64,000 nucleotides of DNA from Vannielia litorea (GTDB taxonomy: Bacteria > Pseudomonadota > Alphaproteobacteria > Rhodobacterales > Rhodobacteraceae). The position numbers and the translations under genes are program-made. Positions 8,535 through 16,850 of this stretch are shown here, one piece after another; position 1 is the stretch's first letter, and every line of letters begins with the position of its first letter. Under the pieces are notes generated by a model, which saw only the letters and a list, made by a program, of their open reading frames with translations, made no database searches and was not told the DNA's origin. The stretch spans positions 1 to 64,000 of the forward strand of contig NZ_QTNQ01000015.1 in NCBI RefSeq assembly GCF_018424695.1, given 5' to 3'.

Positions 8535-9716
8535 ATGAGCGCATATATCCTCAGGCGACTGTTGCTCATTATCCCGACGTTGTTCGGGATAATGCTGGTC
8601 AACTTCGTGCTCACCCAGTTTGTCCCCGGCGGCCCGATCGAGTCCGTCATCGCCCGGATCGAGCAGGGGGACAACGCAAGCGAGAACGTGACCGGCGGGG
8701 CCGACGCGGGCCAGCAGCAGAGCGAAAGCGTCGACGAGCGCTATCAGGGCGCGCGGGGGCTTTCGCCCGAGTTCCTCGCGCAGCTTGAAGTGCAGATGGG
8801 CTTTGCCCGCGTGGTCTGCGAAGAGGGCTATACGCCCCGCGATGGCGTGGAGATCACCCACCGCGACCTCGACGCAGAGGCCTGCACCAAGGAAGAAATC
8901 GGCATTGCCGAGCGCTTCTTCATCATGATGGGGCAATACATCACCTTCGATTTCGGCGAGAGCTACTTCAAGTCGAAGTCGGTGGTGAGCCTGGTGATCG
9001 AGAAGATGCCGGTTTCGATCACGCTGGGGCTCTGGTCCACCCTGATCGCCTATCTCATCTCGATCCCGCTGGGCATCCGCAAGGCGGTGCGCGACGGCTC
9101 GCGGTTTGACACCTGGTCATCCGGTATCATCGTCGCGGCCTATGCCATCCCGGGCTTCATCTTCGCCATCCTGCTGCTGGTGCTCTTCGCGGGGGGCTCC
9201 TACTGGAAGATCTTCCCGCTGCGCGGCCTCACCTCGCCCAACGCGATCTGGGAGCAGCTTACCCTCTGGGGCAAGATCCTCGACTACCTGTGGCACATCT
9301 TCCTGCCGGTCCTGGCCAGCTCCATCGCCGGGTTTGCCTCGCTCACGCTGCTGACGAAGAACAGCTTCCTTGACGAGATCAAGAAGCAATACGTGATCAC
9401 CGCGCGGGCCAAGGGGCTGAGCGAGAAGAAGGTGCTTTATGGCCATGTCTTCCGCAACGCGATGCTGATTGTGATCGCGGGCTTTCCCGGCGCCTTCCTC
9501 GGCGTGTTCTTCGGCTCGTCGCTCGTGATCGAGTGGCTGTTCTCGCTCGACGGGCTGGGGCGGCTTGGCTTCGAGGCGGTGGTGGACAGGGATTACCCCG
9601 TGGTCTTCGGCACGCTCTTCGTCTTCGGCCTCATCGGCCTTCTGGTGAACATCCTGAGTGACCTCATGTACGTGTTTGTCGATCCGCGGATCGACTTCGA
9701 GCGGAGGGCGGGCTGA
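8535..9716 (+). CDS. yejB: ABC transporter inner-membrane permease (YejB)
   Basis: 393 residues with six predicted membrane helices. The first helix at the N-terminus ([19 protein letters not shown]) is typical of DppB/OppB-type permeases. A periplasmic insertion of about 120 residues follows, which is characteristic of YejB and longer than in DppB. The EAA loop that docks on the ATPase is present in the C-terminal half ([20 protein letters not shown]). The stop overlaps the yejE start as TGATG, so the two permeases are translationally coupled and should form the heterodimeric channel. Confidence 0.92.
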   Translation: MSAYILRRLLLIIPTLFGIMLVNFVLTQFVPGGPIESVIARIEQGDNASENVTGGADAGQQQSESVDERYQGARGLSPEFLAQLEVQMGFARVVCEEGYTPRDGVEITHRDLDAEACTKEEIGIAERFFIMMGQYITFDFGESYFKSKSVVSLVIEKMPVSITLGLWSTLIAYLISIPLGIRKAVRDGSRFDTWSSGIIVAAYAIPGFIFAILLLVLFAGGSYWKIFPLRGLTSPNAIWEQLTLWGKILDYLWHIFLPVLASSIAGFASLTLLTKNSFLDEIKKQYVITARAKGLSEKKVLYGHVFRNAMLIVIAGFPGAFLGVFFGSSLVIEWLFSLDGLGRLGFEAVVDRDYPVVFGTLFVFGLIGLLVNILSDLMYVFVDPRIDFERRAG

Positions 9717-10834
9717 TGGCATTGATCAAGCTGGGGCCGCTCGGCAAGCGCCGGTGGCGGAACTTCAAGAAGAACCGCCGCGCCTACTGGTCGCTGATCC
9801 TGTTCAGCCTGCTTTTCGGGTTGAGCTTGATGGCCGAGTTCATCGCCAACGACAAGCCGATCCTTGTGCAGTATCGCGGCGAATACTTCATGCCGATCAA
9901 GTCCTTCTACTCGGAACAGGACTTCGGCGGGGACTTCAGGACAGAGGCGAAATACCGCGACATCGAGGTGCGCTGCCTCATTCGCTCGGGCGGGCTGGAC
10001 GCCTGTTTCGACGATCCGGAGGCGGTTTACGAGGATGCCGCCGACGGGGTGGTGGATGGCGAGCAGATCGAGAAGGGCTGGGCGCTTTGGCCGCCGATCC
10101 CCTATTCGTTCAACACGCCGAACGACGATATTGAAGGCGCCGCCCCCTCGGCCCCTGACCGCAACCACTGGCTTGGCACCGATGACGGCAGCCGCGACGT
10201 GCTGGCGCGGGTGATCTACGGCTTCCGGCTTTCGGTGCTGTTCACCCTCATCGTTACAGCCGTCGCCAGCATCATCGGCATCGCCGCAGGCGCGGCCATG
10301 GGCTACTTCGGCGGCTGGGTGGACCTGTTCTTCCAGCGGATGCTGGAGATCTGGGGCGGGATACCGGGGCTTTACGTGATCATCATCATGTTCGCCATTT
10401 TCGGGCGAAGTTTCTGGTTGCTGGTGTTCCTGACCGTGCTCTTCGGCTGGCCCGCCCTCACCGGGGTGGTGCGCGCCGAGTTTCTTCGGGCCCGCAACTT
10501 CGAATATGTGCGCGCGGCCAAGGCGTTGGGGGTGAGCGACGGCAAGATCATGTTCCGCCATATCCTGCCCAACGCGATGGTGGCCACGCTGACGCTGATG
10601 CCCTTCATCATCACCGGCACCATCGGCGGCCTCGCCACGCTGGATTTTCTGGGCTACGGCCTGCCCTCTTCGGCGCCGTCGCTGGGGGAGCTGACATTGC
10701 AGGCCAAGCAGAACCTACAGGCGCCGTGGCTCGCCTTCACCGCCTTCTTCACCTTCGCCATCATGCTTTCACTTCTGGTCTTCGTCTTCGAGGGCGTGCG
10801 CGATGCCTTCGACCCGCGGAAGGTGTTCTCGTGA
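9716..10834 (+). CDS. yejE: ABC transporter inner-membrane permease (YejE)
   Basis: 372 residues. It has an N-terminal basic segment, a first helix near residue 25-45, a periplasmic insertion of about 100 residues, and then the DppC-type membrane domain with an EAA loop (RAAKALGVSDGKIMFRHILP). The GTDDGSRDVLARVIYG segment is a hallmark of DppC/OppC permeases. The gene starts on the last base of the yejB stop and ends in GTGA shared with yejF. It pairs with YejB to form the transmembrane pore of the importer. Confidence 0.92.
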   Translation: MALIKLGPLGKRRWRNFKKNRRAYWSLILFSLLFGLSLMAEFIANDKPILVQYRGEYFMPIKSFYSEQDFGGDFRTEAKYRDIEVRCLIRSGGLDACFDDPEAVYEDAADGVVDGEQIEKGWALWPPIPYSFNTPNDDIEGAAPSAPDRNHWLGTDDGSRDVLARVIYGFRLSVLFTLIVTAVASIIGIAAGAAMGYFGGWVDLFFQRMLEIWGGIPGLYVIIIMFAIFGRSFWLLVFLTVLFGWPALTGVVRAEFLRARNFEYVRAAKALGVSDGKIMFRHILPNAMVATLTLMPFIITGTIGGLATLDFLGYGLPSSAPSLGELTLQAKQNLQAPWLAFTAFFTFAIMLSLLVFVFEGVRDAFDPRKVFS

Positions 10835-12435
10835 GCGCGGTGCTTGAGGTCAACGGGCTGAAGGTGTCGTTCAACCAGGATGGTGAGACGACCCATGCGG
10901 TGAAGGGCGTTTCCTTCACCGTGGGCCGGGGCGAGACGGTGGCGCTGGTGGGGGAGAGCGGCTCGGGCAAATCCGTGACCGCACTTTCCACCGTGAGCCT
11001 CCTTGGCGAGAGCGCGCGGGTGGAAGGCTCGGTGCGCTACCAGGGCGCCGAGATGGTGGGCGCGGACGAGCAGAAGCTGATGGAGGTGCGCGGCAACGAC
11101 ATTTCCTTCATCTTCCAGGAGCCCATGACCTCGCTCAACCCGCTGCACACGCTGGAAAAGCAGCTAGCGGAAAGCCTTGAGCTGCACCAGGGGATCAAGC
11201 GCAGCGAGGCGCGCGGGCGGATCATCGAGCTGCTGGAGGATGTGGGCATCCGCGATCCGGAGACGCGGCTTGGGGCCCATCCGCACCAGCTTTCGGGCGG
11301 GCAGCGGCAACGGGTGATGATTGCCATGGCGCTGGCCAACAATCCCGACCTGCTGATCGCAGACGAGCCGACGACGGCGCTCGACGTGACCATTCAGGCG
11401 CAGATCCTCGACCTGCTGGCGGAGCTGAAAGAGAAGCGCAAGATGAGCCTGCTCTTCATCACCCATGACCTCGGGATCGTGCGCGCCATTGCCGACCGGG
11501 TCTGCGTGATGAAGGACGGCGAGATCGTCGAGACCGGGCCGACGGCGGAAATTTTCGGCGCGCCGAAGCATGAGTACACCCGCAAGCTGCTGGGCGCCGC
11601 GCCGCGGGGCACCCCGCCGGAGGTGCCCGCCGATGCCGAGGAGATCGTGCGCACCGAGGATTTGCGTATCTGGTTTCCGATCCAGCGCGGGCTGCTGAAG
11701 CGCACCGTGGGCCATGTGAAGGCGGTGAACGCCGCAAGCCTCTCTGTGCGCGCGGGCGAGACCATGGGGATCGTTGGCGAGAGTGGCTCGGGCAAGACGA
11801 CGCTGGCGCTGGCGATCATGCGGCTGATCAACTCCGAGGGGCCGATCTGGTATCGGGGCGAGGACATTCAGGGCTGGAAGACGAAGGCCATGCGCGAGCT
11901 GCGTCGGCATATGCAGATCGTGTTCCAGGACCCGTTCGGCAGCCTCAGCCCGCGCCTCACGGTGGCGCAGATCGTGGCCGAGGGGCTCGGCGTGCACGGG
12001 GTGGAAAAGGGCCAGGACCCGCGCGCGCTGGTGGCGCAGATGCTCACCGAGGTGGGCCTCGACCCGGCGGTGATGGACCGTTACCCGCATGAGTTTTCAG
12101 GCGGCCAGCGCCAGAGGATCGCCATTGCGCGCGCCATGATCCTGCGGCCAAGGCTGATGGTGCTCGACGAGCCCACCAGCGCGCTCGACATGACGGTGCA
12201 GGTGCAGATCGTGGACCTGCTGCGCGATCTGCAAAAGAAATACGGGCTGGCCTACCTCTTCATCAGTCACGACCTGCGGGTGGTGCGCGCCCTCAGCCAC
12301 AAGGTGATGGTGATGAAGCAGGGCGACGTTGTGGAGGCGGGTCCGGCGGAAGAGGTGTTTGACGCGCCGAAGACGGATTACACCCGGACACTGATGAACG
12401 CCGCCTTCGACCTGCCGGGCACGGTCGAGGCGTGA
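10831..12435 (+). CDS. yejF: Duplicated ABC ATPase of the Yej importer (YejF)
   Basis: 534 residues from the GTG at 10831, which shares GTGA with the yejE stop. Two complete nucleotide-binding domains lie in one chain, each with a Walker A GESGSGKS/T, an ABC signature (LSGGQRQRV and FSGGQRQRI), a Walker B (LLIADEPTTALD and LMVLDEPTSALD) and an H-loop. Each half ends with the oligopeptide-transporter C-terminal domain (YTRKLLGAAP and YTRTLMNA). The fused form is typical of YejF and of related GsiA proteins. It powers uptake through YejB/YejE. A longer upstream frame exists but would overlap yejE by more than 100 bp. Confidence 0.92.
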   Translation: MSAVLEVNGLKVSFNQDGETTHAVKGVSFTVGRGETVALVGESGSGKSVTALSTVSLLGESARVEGSVRYQGAEMVGADEQKLMEVRGNDISFIFQEPMTSLNPLHTLEKQLAESLELHQGIKRSEARGRIIELLEDVGIRDPETRLGAHPHQLSGGQRQRVMIAMALANNPDLLIADEPTTALDVTIQAQILDLLAELKEKRKMSLLFITHDLGIVRAIADRVCVMKDGEIVETGPTAEIFGAPKHEYTRKLLGAAPRGTPPEVPADAEEIVRTEDLRIWFPIQRGLLKRTVGHVKAVNAASLSVRAGETMGIVGESGSGKTTLALAIMRLINSEGPIWYRGEDIQGWKTKAMRELRRHMQIVFQDPFGSLSPRLTVAQIVAEGLGVHGVEKGQDPRALVAQMLTEVGLDPAVMDRYPHEFSGGQRQRIAIARAMILRPRLMVLDEPTSALDMTVQVQIVDLLRDLQKKYGLAYLFISHDLRVVRALSHKVMVMKQGDVVEAGPAEEVFDAPKTDYTRTLMNAAFDLPGTVEA

Positions 12436-13130
12436 CCGCAGCCGCAGTGCGGCTGGTGGTGATGCCCGGGCTGGATGGCACCGGGCTGCTGCTGAAGGAC
12501 TTCGCCGAGGCGATGGGCAAGCGTTGCCCGGTCGAGGTGCTGCGCTACCCGCCGGAGATGACCGGCTATGACGCGCTGGCCCCATGGGTGCTGGCGCGGC
12601 TGCCCGAGGGGCCGCATGTGCTGCTGGCCGAAAGCTTTTCCGGCCCGCTGGCGGTTGAGGTGGCCAAGGCCCGGCCCGGGGGGCTGAAGGGCGTGATCTT
12701 CCTTGCCAGTTTCATCCGCGCGCCGATGCCGGTGCCCGGCGTGGCCGCCGACGTGCTGAAGACCATGCCGCTGAATGCGCCGGTGATGCAGGCGCTGTTG
12801 CGGCCCTTCACCACTGGCATCGGGGTGGGCGCGGCGGTGACGGAGGCGTTTCGGGCCGCGCTGGAAGAGGTGCCGCCCGCCACCATCGCCGGGCGGCTGC
12901 GGCAGGTGCTCGACACCGATCTGCGCGATGATCTCGCCGCCCTGCATGTGCCCCATGCCTGCATTTCCGCCCGCAACGACAGGCTGGTGCCGCCGGGCCG
13001 CGCGAACGAGCTGTGCCGTGGCGCCTGCCACGTGGCGCGGCTGGAGGGCCCGCATTTTCTGGCGCAGGTGCACCCGGAAGAGGTGGCGCAGGCCGTGGTG
13101 GCCTGTCTGGAGGCGATGCAGGCGTGGTGA
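12432..13130 (+). CDS. Alpha/beta hydrolase, fifth gene of the yej-type operon
   Basis: 232 residues. The GTG start overlaps the yejF stop as GTGA, so it is coupled to the importer. The N-terminus has the oxyanion-hole type segment VVMPGLDGTG. The nucleophile elbow is AESFS with Ser68 as the probable nucleophile, although the usual GxSxG glycines are replaced. The acid is probably the Asp in ARNDRLVPP and the His is in EGPHFLAQ. The fold and triad are well supported; the substrate is not. Coupling to a peptide importer suggests processing of the imported compound, for example an ester or amide, but this is inference. Confidence 0.82.
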   Translation: MTAAAVRLVVMPGLDGTGLLLKDFAEAMGKRCPVEVLRYPPEMTGYDALAPWVLARLPEGPHVLLAESFSGPLAVEVAKARPGGLKGVIFLASFIRAPMPVPGVAADVLKTMPLNAPVMQALLRPFTTGIGVGAAVTEAFRAALEEVPPATIAGRLRQVLDTDLRDDLAALHVPHACISARNDRLVPPGRANELCRGACHVARLEGPHFLAQVHPEEVAQAVVACLEAMQAW

Positions 13131-13184
13131 GCCAGACGGGGCCCCGGGATACGGCGAGGCCGCACTGGCAGGACGGGCCCCGCG

Positions 13185-13793
13185 CTAGGAGAAGGTTGCG
13201 TTGAAGGCGAGAGTGACGCGCTCGTCTTTCGTGTCGTTGGGGTAGACCCAATGAGTGAGGTAGGACGGGAAGAGGACGATCTGCCCGGCCTCGGGGCGGA
13301 TCTTCTTTTTCAGCCGGAAGGGCGGGGCCTTGAGGATGCGCCAGTTGGGCAGGTCCGAGCGGGGATCGAGAAACTCGATCATCCCGGAGTTGCCCGCCTC
13401 GACCTCGGGCTGAGACACGTAATACACCCCCGACCAATGGGCGCCGGGGTGGGTGTGGGGCGCGTTGAAGCCGCCGGGCGGGTTCACGTTCATCCAGCCG
13501 AAGAGCTTGAATTTCAGTGCCGCGACATCGGCCTTGGCCCCGATCGTGCGGCTCGCCTCCAGCACGGACTCGCGGGCGAGGTCCGCGACTTCGGCAAAGC
13601 AGGGCGCCTCCTGGTCGAAGATGTTGCCGGAGGAGTGCCAGCCGCCACGGTTGGACTTGTTGGCCCCCGCATCGGCTTTGCGCAGGGCCTCGGCCTCGGT
13701 GAGCAGCGCCGCATTCAGCAGGGCGGCGTCGGGCACGTTGAAGCGCAGGAGCGGGGTGGAAAACAACTTTTCGCTGCGACTGGGCTTGAGCAT
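13185..13793 (-). CDS. Putative 2OG-Fe(II) oxygenase (TIGR02466-type)
   Basis: 202 residues. A GGWHSSGNIF segment in the first third and a C-terminal double-stranded beta-helix carry the residues expected for iron binding: HTHPGAHWSGVYYV, and a later H in LTHWVYPN, with a basic segment near RVTLAFN for the 2-oxoglutarate end. This pattern matches the TIGR02466 family of uncharacterised putative 2OG-Fe(II) oxygenases common in marine bacteria and phages. No substrate is known. It lies alone on the minus strand between the yej operon (convergent) and the EF-hand gene. Assignment of the family is good; enzymatic activity is inferred. Confidence 0.8.
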   Translation of the reverse strand: MLKPSRSEKLFSTPLLRFNVPDAALLNAALLTEAEALRKADAGANKSNRGGWHSSGNIFDQEAPCFAEVADLARESVLEASRTIGAKADVAALKFKLFGWMNVNPPGGFNAPHTHPGAHWSGVYYVSQPEVEAGNSGMIEFLDPRSDLPNWRILKAPPFRLKKKIRPEAGQIVLFPSYLTHWVYPNDTKDERVTLAFNATFS

Positions 13794-13840
13794 TGGCGGG
13801 GCCTTTCGAGGGTTGGCCTTGGCGCGGGGCCGGTGAAGTT

Positions 13841-13893
13841 GCGCCCGCCGGGGTGACCGGGCGGGCGCGACGGGGCCTCAGGGGAAGGCCCCG
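13841..13893 (-). terminator. Two consecutive hairpins after the EF-hand gene
   Basis: GCGCCCGCC/GGCGGGCGC (13841-13849 with 13860-13868) and CGGGGCCT/AGGCCCCG (13871-13878 with 13886-13893) form two strong stems directly downstream of the minus-strand EF-hand stop. There is no U-run, so they may act as 3' stabilisers or rho-assisted stops rather than classic terminators. Confidence 0.45.
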
Positions 13894-13911
13894 TATGTGA
13901 TAGACGAGCGA

Positions 13912-14379
13912 TCAGTCTTCGTCATCTTCTCCGTCGTCGTCGCCCTCGTCGGAATCGTCGTCTTCAGAGTCGTCGTCTTCGTCGCTGTCATCATCCTCGT
14001 CGTCGTCTTCCTCGTCGTCGTCATCGGATTCGTCGCTGTCATCCTCGTCGTCGTCGGACTCGTCGCTTTCGTCATCACCGTCGCGCTCGTCGTCGTCATC
14101 CTCGTCGTCATCGTCCTCGTCGTCGGACTCGTCATCGTCGCTGGCGCGGCGGGCCTCGTCACGGCTCACGGCCCCGTCGCCGTTGGAATCGGAGTGCTCG
14201 ATGACGCGGGCGGCACCCTCGTCGCCAAAGGCGACGGCCAGCTCTGCCTCGGAGAGCACGCCGTCGCCATTGGTGTCGATGTCACTGAAGCTCTTGCCGG
14301 AGGCGGCGGCGGGCAGCGCGAAGGCGGCGGTGAGGGACGTGGTGAGCAGAAGGCGGATGAGTGATTTCTGGGGGGTCAT
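13912..14379 (-). CDS. Secreted EF-hand protein with a poly-acidic C-terminal tail
   Basis: 155 residues from an ATG preceded by AGGAG. A signal peptide (about 1-27, ending near PAAASG) is followed by two EF-hand loops, DTNGDGVLSEAE and DSNGDGAVSRDE, each with the Asp/Asn/Gly positions needed for calcium. About 75 residues of almost pure Asp, Glu and Ser then run to the stop. At DNA level the tail is a degenerate GAC/GAT/GAG tract, prone to slippage and length change. The protein should be an extremely acidic periplasmic or secreted calcium binder. Its neighbours give no pathway hint. The tail is far longer than in ordinary EF-hand proteins of this size. Confidence 0.8.
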   Translation of the reverse strand: MTPQKSLIRLLLTTSLTAAFALPAAASGKSFSDIDTNGDGVLSEAELAVAFGDEGAARVIEHSDSNGDGAVSRDEARRASDDDESDDEDDDDEDDDDERDGDDESDESDDDEDDSDESDDDDEEDDDEDDDSDEDDDSEDDDSDEGDDDGEDDED

Positions 14380-14546
14380 GGTCAGGGCTCCTAGTGCCGG
14401 GTTTCGATGACCGGACCCTGCCCCTGCCTGCACCGCAGCCACAATAAACCGGGGGCCAAGGTGGATAAACCTGAGGCCTAAGAGGCGCCAGAAGACCTTA
14501 CTTTCAGGGGTTTGGCCGCGCGGCTCCCGCTGCGCGGTGCGCGATG

Positions 14547-15899
14547 TCAGATGGCCGAGCTGTGCCCGGCGCGGGAGAGATCGTAGGCGTCGATCGCGCG
14601 GGCGATGACCCGGGTGAGCGGGCGCGCGGCGGGCGGAATTGCGAGGCCGGTCGGGGTGAGGCTCACCACGCCGTCGAACCGGGCGGCGAGGCCGGAGAGC
14701 ACGGAGCGCACCCAGTCGGGGCGGGCGCCGGTGGCCACGATCTGATCGACGTCGCAGCGGAATTCGCACATCAGCTGCTCGATCATCCGCCCGCGCCAGA
14801 GATCTTCCTTCGAGAAGCTGTGGCCGCGCGCGGTGGCGAAGCGGCCCTCGCGCACGTCGCGGATATAGGCGGAGGTTGCAGAGGCGTTTTGCGCGTAGCC
14901 CTGCGGGAAGCGCGAGATCGAGGAGGCGCCGAGGCCGACGAGCGCGGTGGCGGTATCGTCGGTGTAGCCCTGGAAATTGCGTCGAAGGCGGCCCTCGGCC
15001 AGCGCACGGGCGAGGCCATCGCCGGGGCGGGCGAAATGATCGATCCCGATTTCGTCGTAGCCGTCCCAGCGGAACAGGCGGCGGGCAGTTTCGAACAGGG
15101 CGAGGCGTTGCTCGGGGGTGGGCAGCGCATCGGTCGGCAGGAGCGACTGGCGCTTGGCCATCCAGGGCACGTGGGCATATCCGTAAAGCGCCACCCGGTC
15201 GGGCGAGAGCGACATGAGTTTTTGCACCGAGGAGGCCATGCGCGCGTCGGTCTGATGCGGCAAGCCGAAGAGGATATCGGCGTTCAGGCTTTCAATGCCG
15301 CGCGCGCGGATCATCTCGACGGCCCAGGCTGTCAGCTCGTAGCTCTGGTCGCGGCCGATCACCTTCTGGATCTCGGGGTCGAAATCCTGCACGCCGATGG
15401 AGGCGCGGGTCATGCCGGCCGCCGCGAGCGCATCGAGCCGGGCCTCGTCAATCTCGTTCGGGTCGATCTCGACGGAGAACTCGGCGCCGGGGGCCATGGG
15501 CACCACGGCCTCGACCGCCGCCGCCAGCTCTTCCATCATCGGGGCTTCCATCAGCGTGGGCGTGCCGCCGCCCCAGTGCATCCGCGACAGGCGGACACCG
15601 GGGGCGAGATTTTGGGCCAGCAGCGCGATTTCGGCTTTCAGCACGTCGAGGTAGGCGCGCACCGGCTCGCCCGAGGAGGTGCCCTGGGTGCGGCAGGCGC
15701 AGAACCAGCAGAGCCTACGGCAGAAGGGCACGTGGATGTAGAGCGAGATCTTTCCGTTTTCGGGGATCGCGCGCAGCCATTGGGCAAAACGCCCCACATC
15801 GACGCCGCCCGCGAAGTGCGGTGCGGTGGGGTAGCTGGTGTAGCGGGGCACACGTGCGTCAAAGAGGCCGTGGCGGGCAAGTTGTGCAGTGGTTTCCAT
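14547..15899 (-). CDS. hemN: Oxygen-independent coproporphyrinogen III oxidase
   Basis: 450 residues, the usual HemN length. This radical SAM enzyme decarboxylates coproporphyrinogen III to protoporphyrinogen IX without oxygen. The N-terminal segment carries the YTSYPTAPHF signature and the cluster motif HVPFC-x3-C-x2-C with Cys60, Cys64 and Cys67. Further landmarks are WGGGTPT and GFDLIYGLP-like LFGLPHQT. The gene is head to head with fnrL and an FNR box lies 36 bp upstream of its start, so anaerobic activation is expected, as known for hemN in Rhodobacter. The C-terminal region keeps the HemN domain that separates it from HemW. Confidence 0.95.
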   Translation of the reverse strand: METTAQLARHGLFDARVPRYTSYPTAPHFAGGVDVGRFAQWLRAIPENGKISLYIHVPFCRRLCWFCACRTQGTSSGEPVRAYLDVLKAEIALLAQNLAPGVRLSRMHWGGGTPTLMEAPMMEELAAAVEAVVPMAPGAEFSVEIDPNEIDEARLDALAAAGMTRASIGVQDFDPEIQKVIGRDQSYELTAWAVEMIRARGIESLNADILFGLPHQTDARMASSVQKLMSLSPDRVALYGYAHVPWMAKRQSLLPTDALPTPEQRLALFETARRLFRWDGYDEIGIDHFARPGDGLARALAEGRLRRNFQGYTDDTATALVGLGASSISRFPQGYAQNASATSAYIRDVREGRFATARGHSFSKEDLWRGRMIEQLMCEFRCDVDQIVATGARPDWVRSVLSGLAARFDGVVSLTPTGLAIPPAARPLTRVIARAIDAYDLSRAGHSSAI

Positions 15900-15934
15900 T
15901 GGCCTAGATTACGCGGCATGGGCACGGGGGTGCC

Positions 15935-15948
15935 TTGACCCAGATCAA
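15935..15948. promoter_or_regulatory. FNR box in the hemN-fnrL divergent region
   Basis: TTGACCCAGATCAA matches TTGAY-N4-RTCAA exactly. The centre is 42 bp from the hemN ATG and about 17 bp from the fnrL ATG. The placement suits activation of hemN and occlusion of fnrL, i.e. negative autoregulation; both are inferences. Confidence 0.85.
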
Positions 15949-15958
15949 CAGGTAAAAG

Positions 15959-16708
15959 ATGGCCGTCCTCGACATCCAGTTCACGTCACATGACTGCGGC
16001 TCCTGCCCGATCCGCCACCGCGCGGTCTGCGCGCGTTGCGACGACGATGAGCTCTCGCGGCTGGAAGAGATCAAGTATTACCGCAGCTTCGAGCCCGGGC
16101 AGACGGTGATCTGGTCGGGCGACCAGATGGATTTTCTCGGCTCGATCGTCAGCGGCGTGGCCACGCTGAGCCAGACGATGGAAGACGGGCGGACGCAGAT
16201 GGTGGGCCTGCTGCTGCCGAGCGATTTTGTCGGGCGTCCGGGGCGGGGCGCGGCGGCCTATGACGTGACGGCGGTGACCGATCTCACGATGTGCTGCTTC
16301 CGGCGCAAGCCTTTCGAGCAGATGATGGAGACCACGCCGCACATTGCCCAGCGCCTGTTGCAGATGACGCTGGACGAGCTGGATGCGGCGCGGGAGTGGA
16401 TGCTGATTCTGGGCCGCAAGACGGCGCGGGAGAAGATTGCCAGCCTTCTGGCCATCCTGGGCCGACGCGATGCTTCGCTGGGCCTTGGGGGGCCGGTGGG
16501 CGACGAGATTGCGTTTGACCTGCCGCTGACCCGGGAGGCGATGGCCGATTACCTCGGGCTGACGCTGGAAACGGTGAGCCGCCAGGTTTCGGCGCTGAAG
16601 AAGGACGGGATCATCGCGCTGGAGGGCAAGCGCCGGGTGCGTGTGCCGAGCTACGATGCCCTGCTGGCAGAGACCGGCGACGACTCGGATGGTGGCGCCC
16701 TGATCTAG
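15959..16708 (+). CDS. fnrL: Crp/Fnr-family oxygen-responsive regulator FnrL
   Basis: 249 residues. The N-terminus has Cys13, Cys16, Cys24 and Cys27, and a central pair Cys112-Cys113, which together supply the four ligands of an oxygen-labile 4Fe-4S cluster. A cyclic-nucleotide-like beta-roll follows, then a dimer helix, then a C-terminal helix-turn-helix with the recognition sequence ETVSR. The E-x-x-S-R pattern is that of true FNR proteins which bind TTGAT-N4-ATCAA. The gene sits next to hemN and just upstream of usp and ccoNOQP, the order seen in Rhodobacter and relatives. It should activate hemN, ccoNOQP and ccoGHIS when oxygen falls; all carry matching boxes here. Confidence 0.95.
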   Translation: MAVLDIQFTSHDCGSCPIRHRAVCARCDDDELSRLEEIKYYRSFEPGQTVIWSGDQMDFLGSIVSGVATLSQTMEDGRTQMVGLLLPSDFVGRPGRGAAAYDVTAVTDLTMCCFRRKPFEQMMETTPHIAQRLLQMTLDELDAAREWMLILGRKTAREKIASLLAILGRRDASLGLGGPVGDEIAFDLPLTREAMADYLGLTLETVSRQVSALKKDGIIALEGKRRVRVPSYDALLAETGDDSDGGALI

Positions 16709-16733
16709 GCCGGGCGGCGGGCTTCTTCGCGAT

Positions 16734-16818
16734 GTCATCCTCGGGCCTGCCCCGAGGATCTCCTGGCCGACTGGCAGACCCGGTGGAAAGAGATGCCCGG
16801 CTCAAGGCCGAGGATGAC
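16734..16818. repeat. Long inverted repeat (alphaproteobacterial intergenic palindrome)
   Basis: GTCATCCTCGG with CCCGAGGATCT on the left is mirrored by AGATGCCCGG and CCGAGGATGAC on the right. This gives a stem of about 27 bp with mismatches around a roughly 30-nt centre that includes GGCCGACTGGCAGACC. It lies between the convergent ends of fnrL and usp. Similar GTCATCCTCGGGC-type palindromes are common between genes in Rhodobacterales. It may act as a bidirectional transcript end. Confidence 0.7.
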
Positions 16819-16850
16819 GGTTTTGCTCCGGTGCGGCGGTGCGTTCGATT

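Noticed and set aside
10726..10830. Longer start for yejF at 10726
   Set aside because: It would overlap yejE by more than 100 bp and add residues that do not match ABC ATPases. The GTG in the GTGA overlap is the normal coupled start.
13918..14150. Repeated GTC/CTC triplets taken as a CRISPR or tandem-repeat array
   Set aside because: They are the codons of the poly-acidic tail of the EF-hand protein. There are no unique spacers and no fixed repeat unit.
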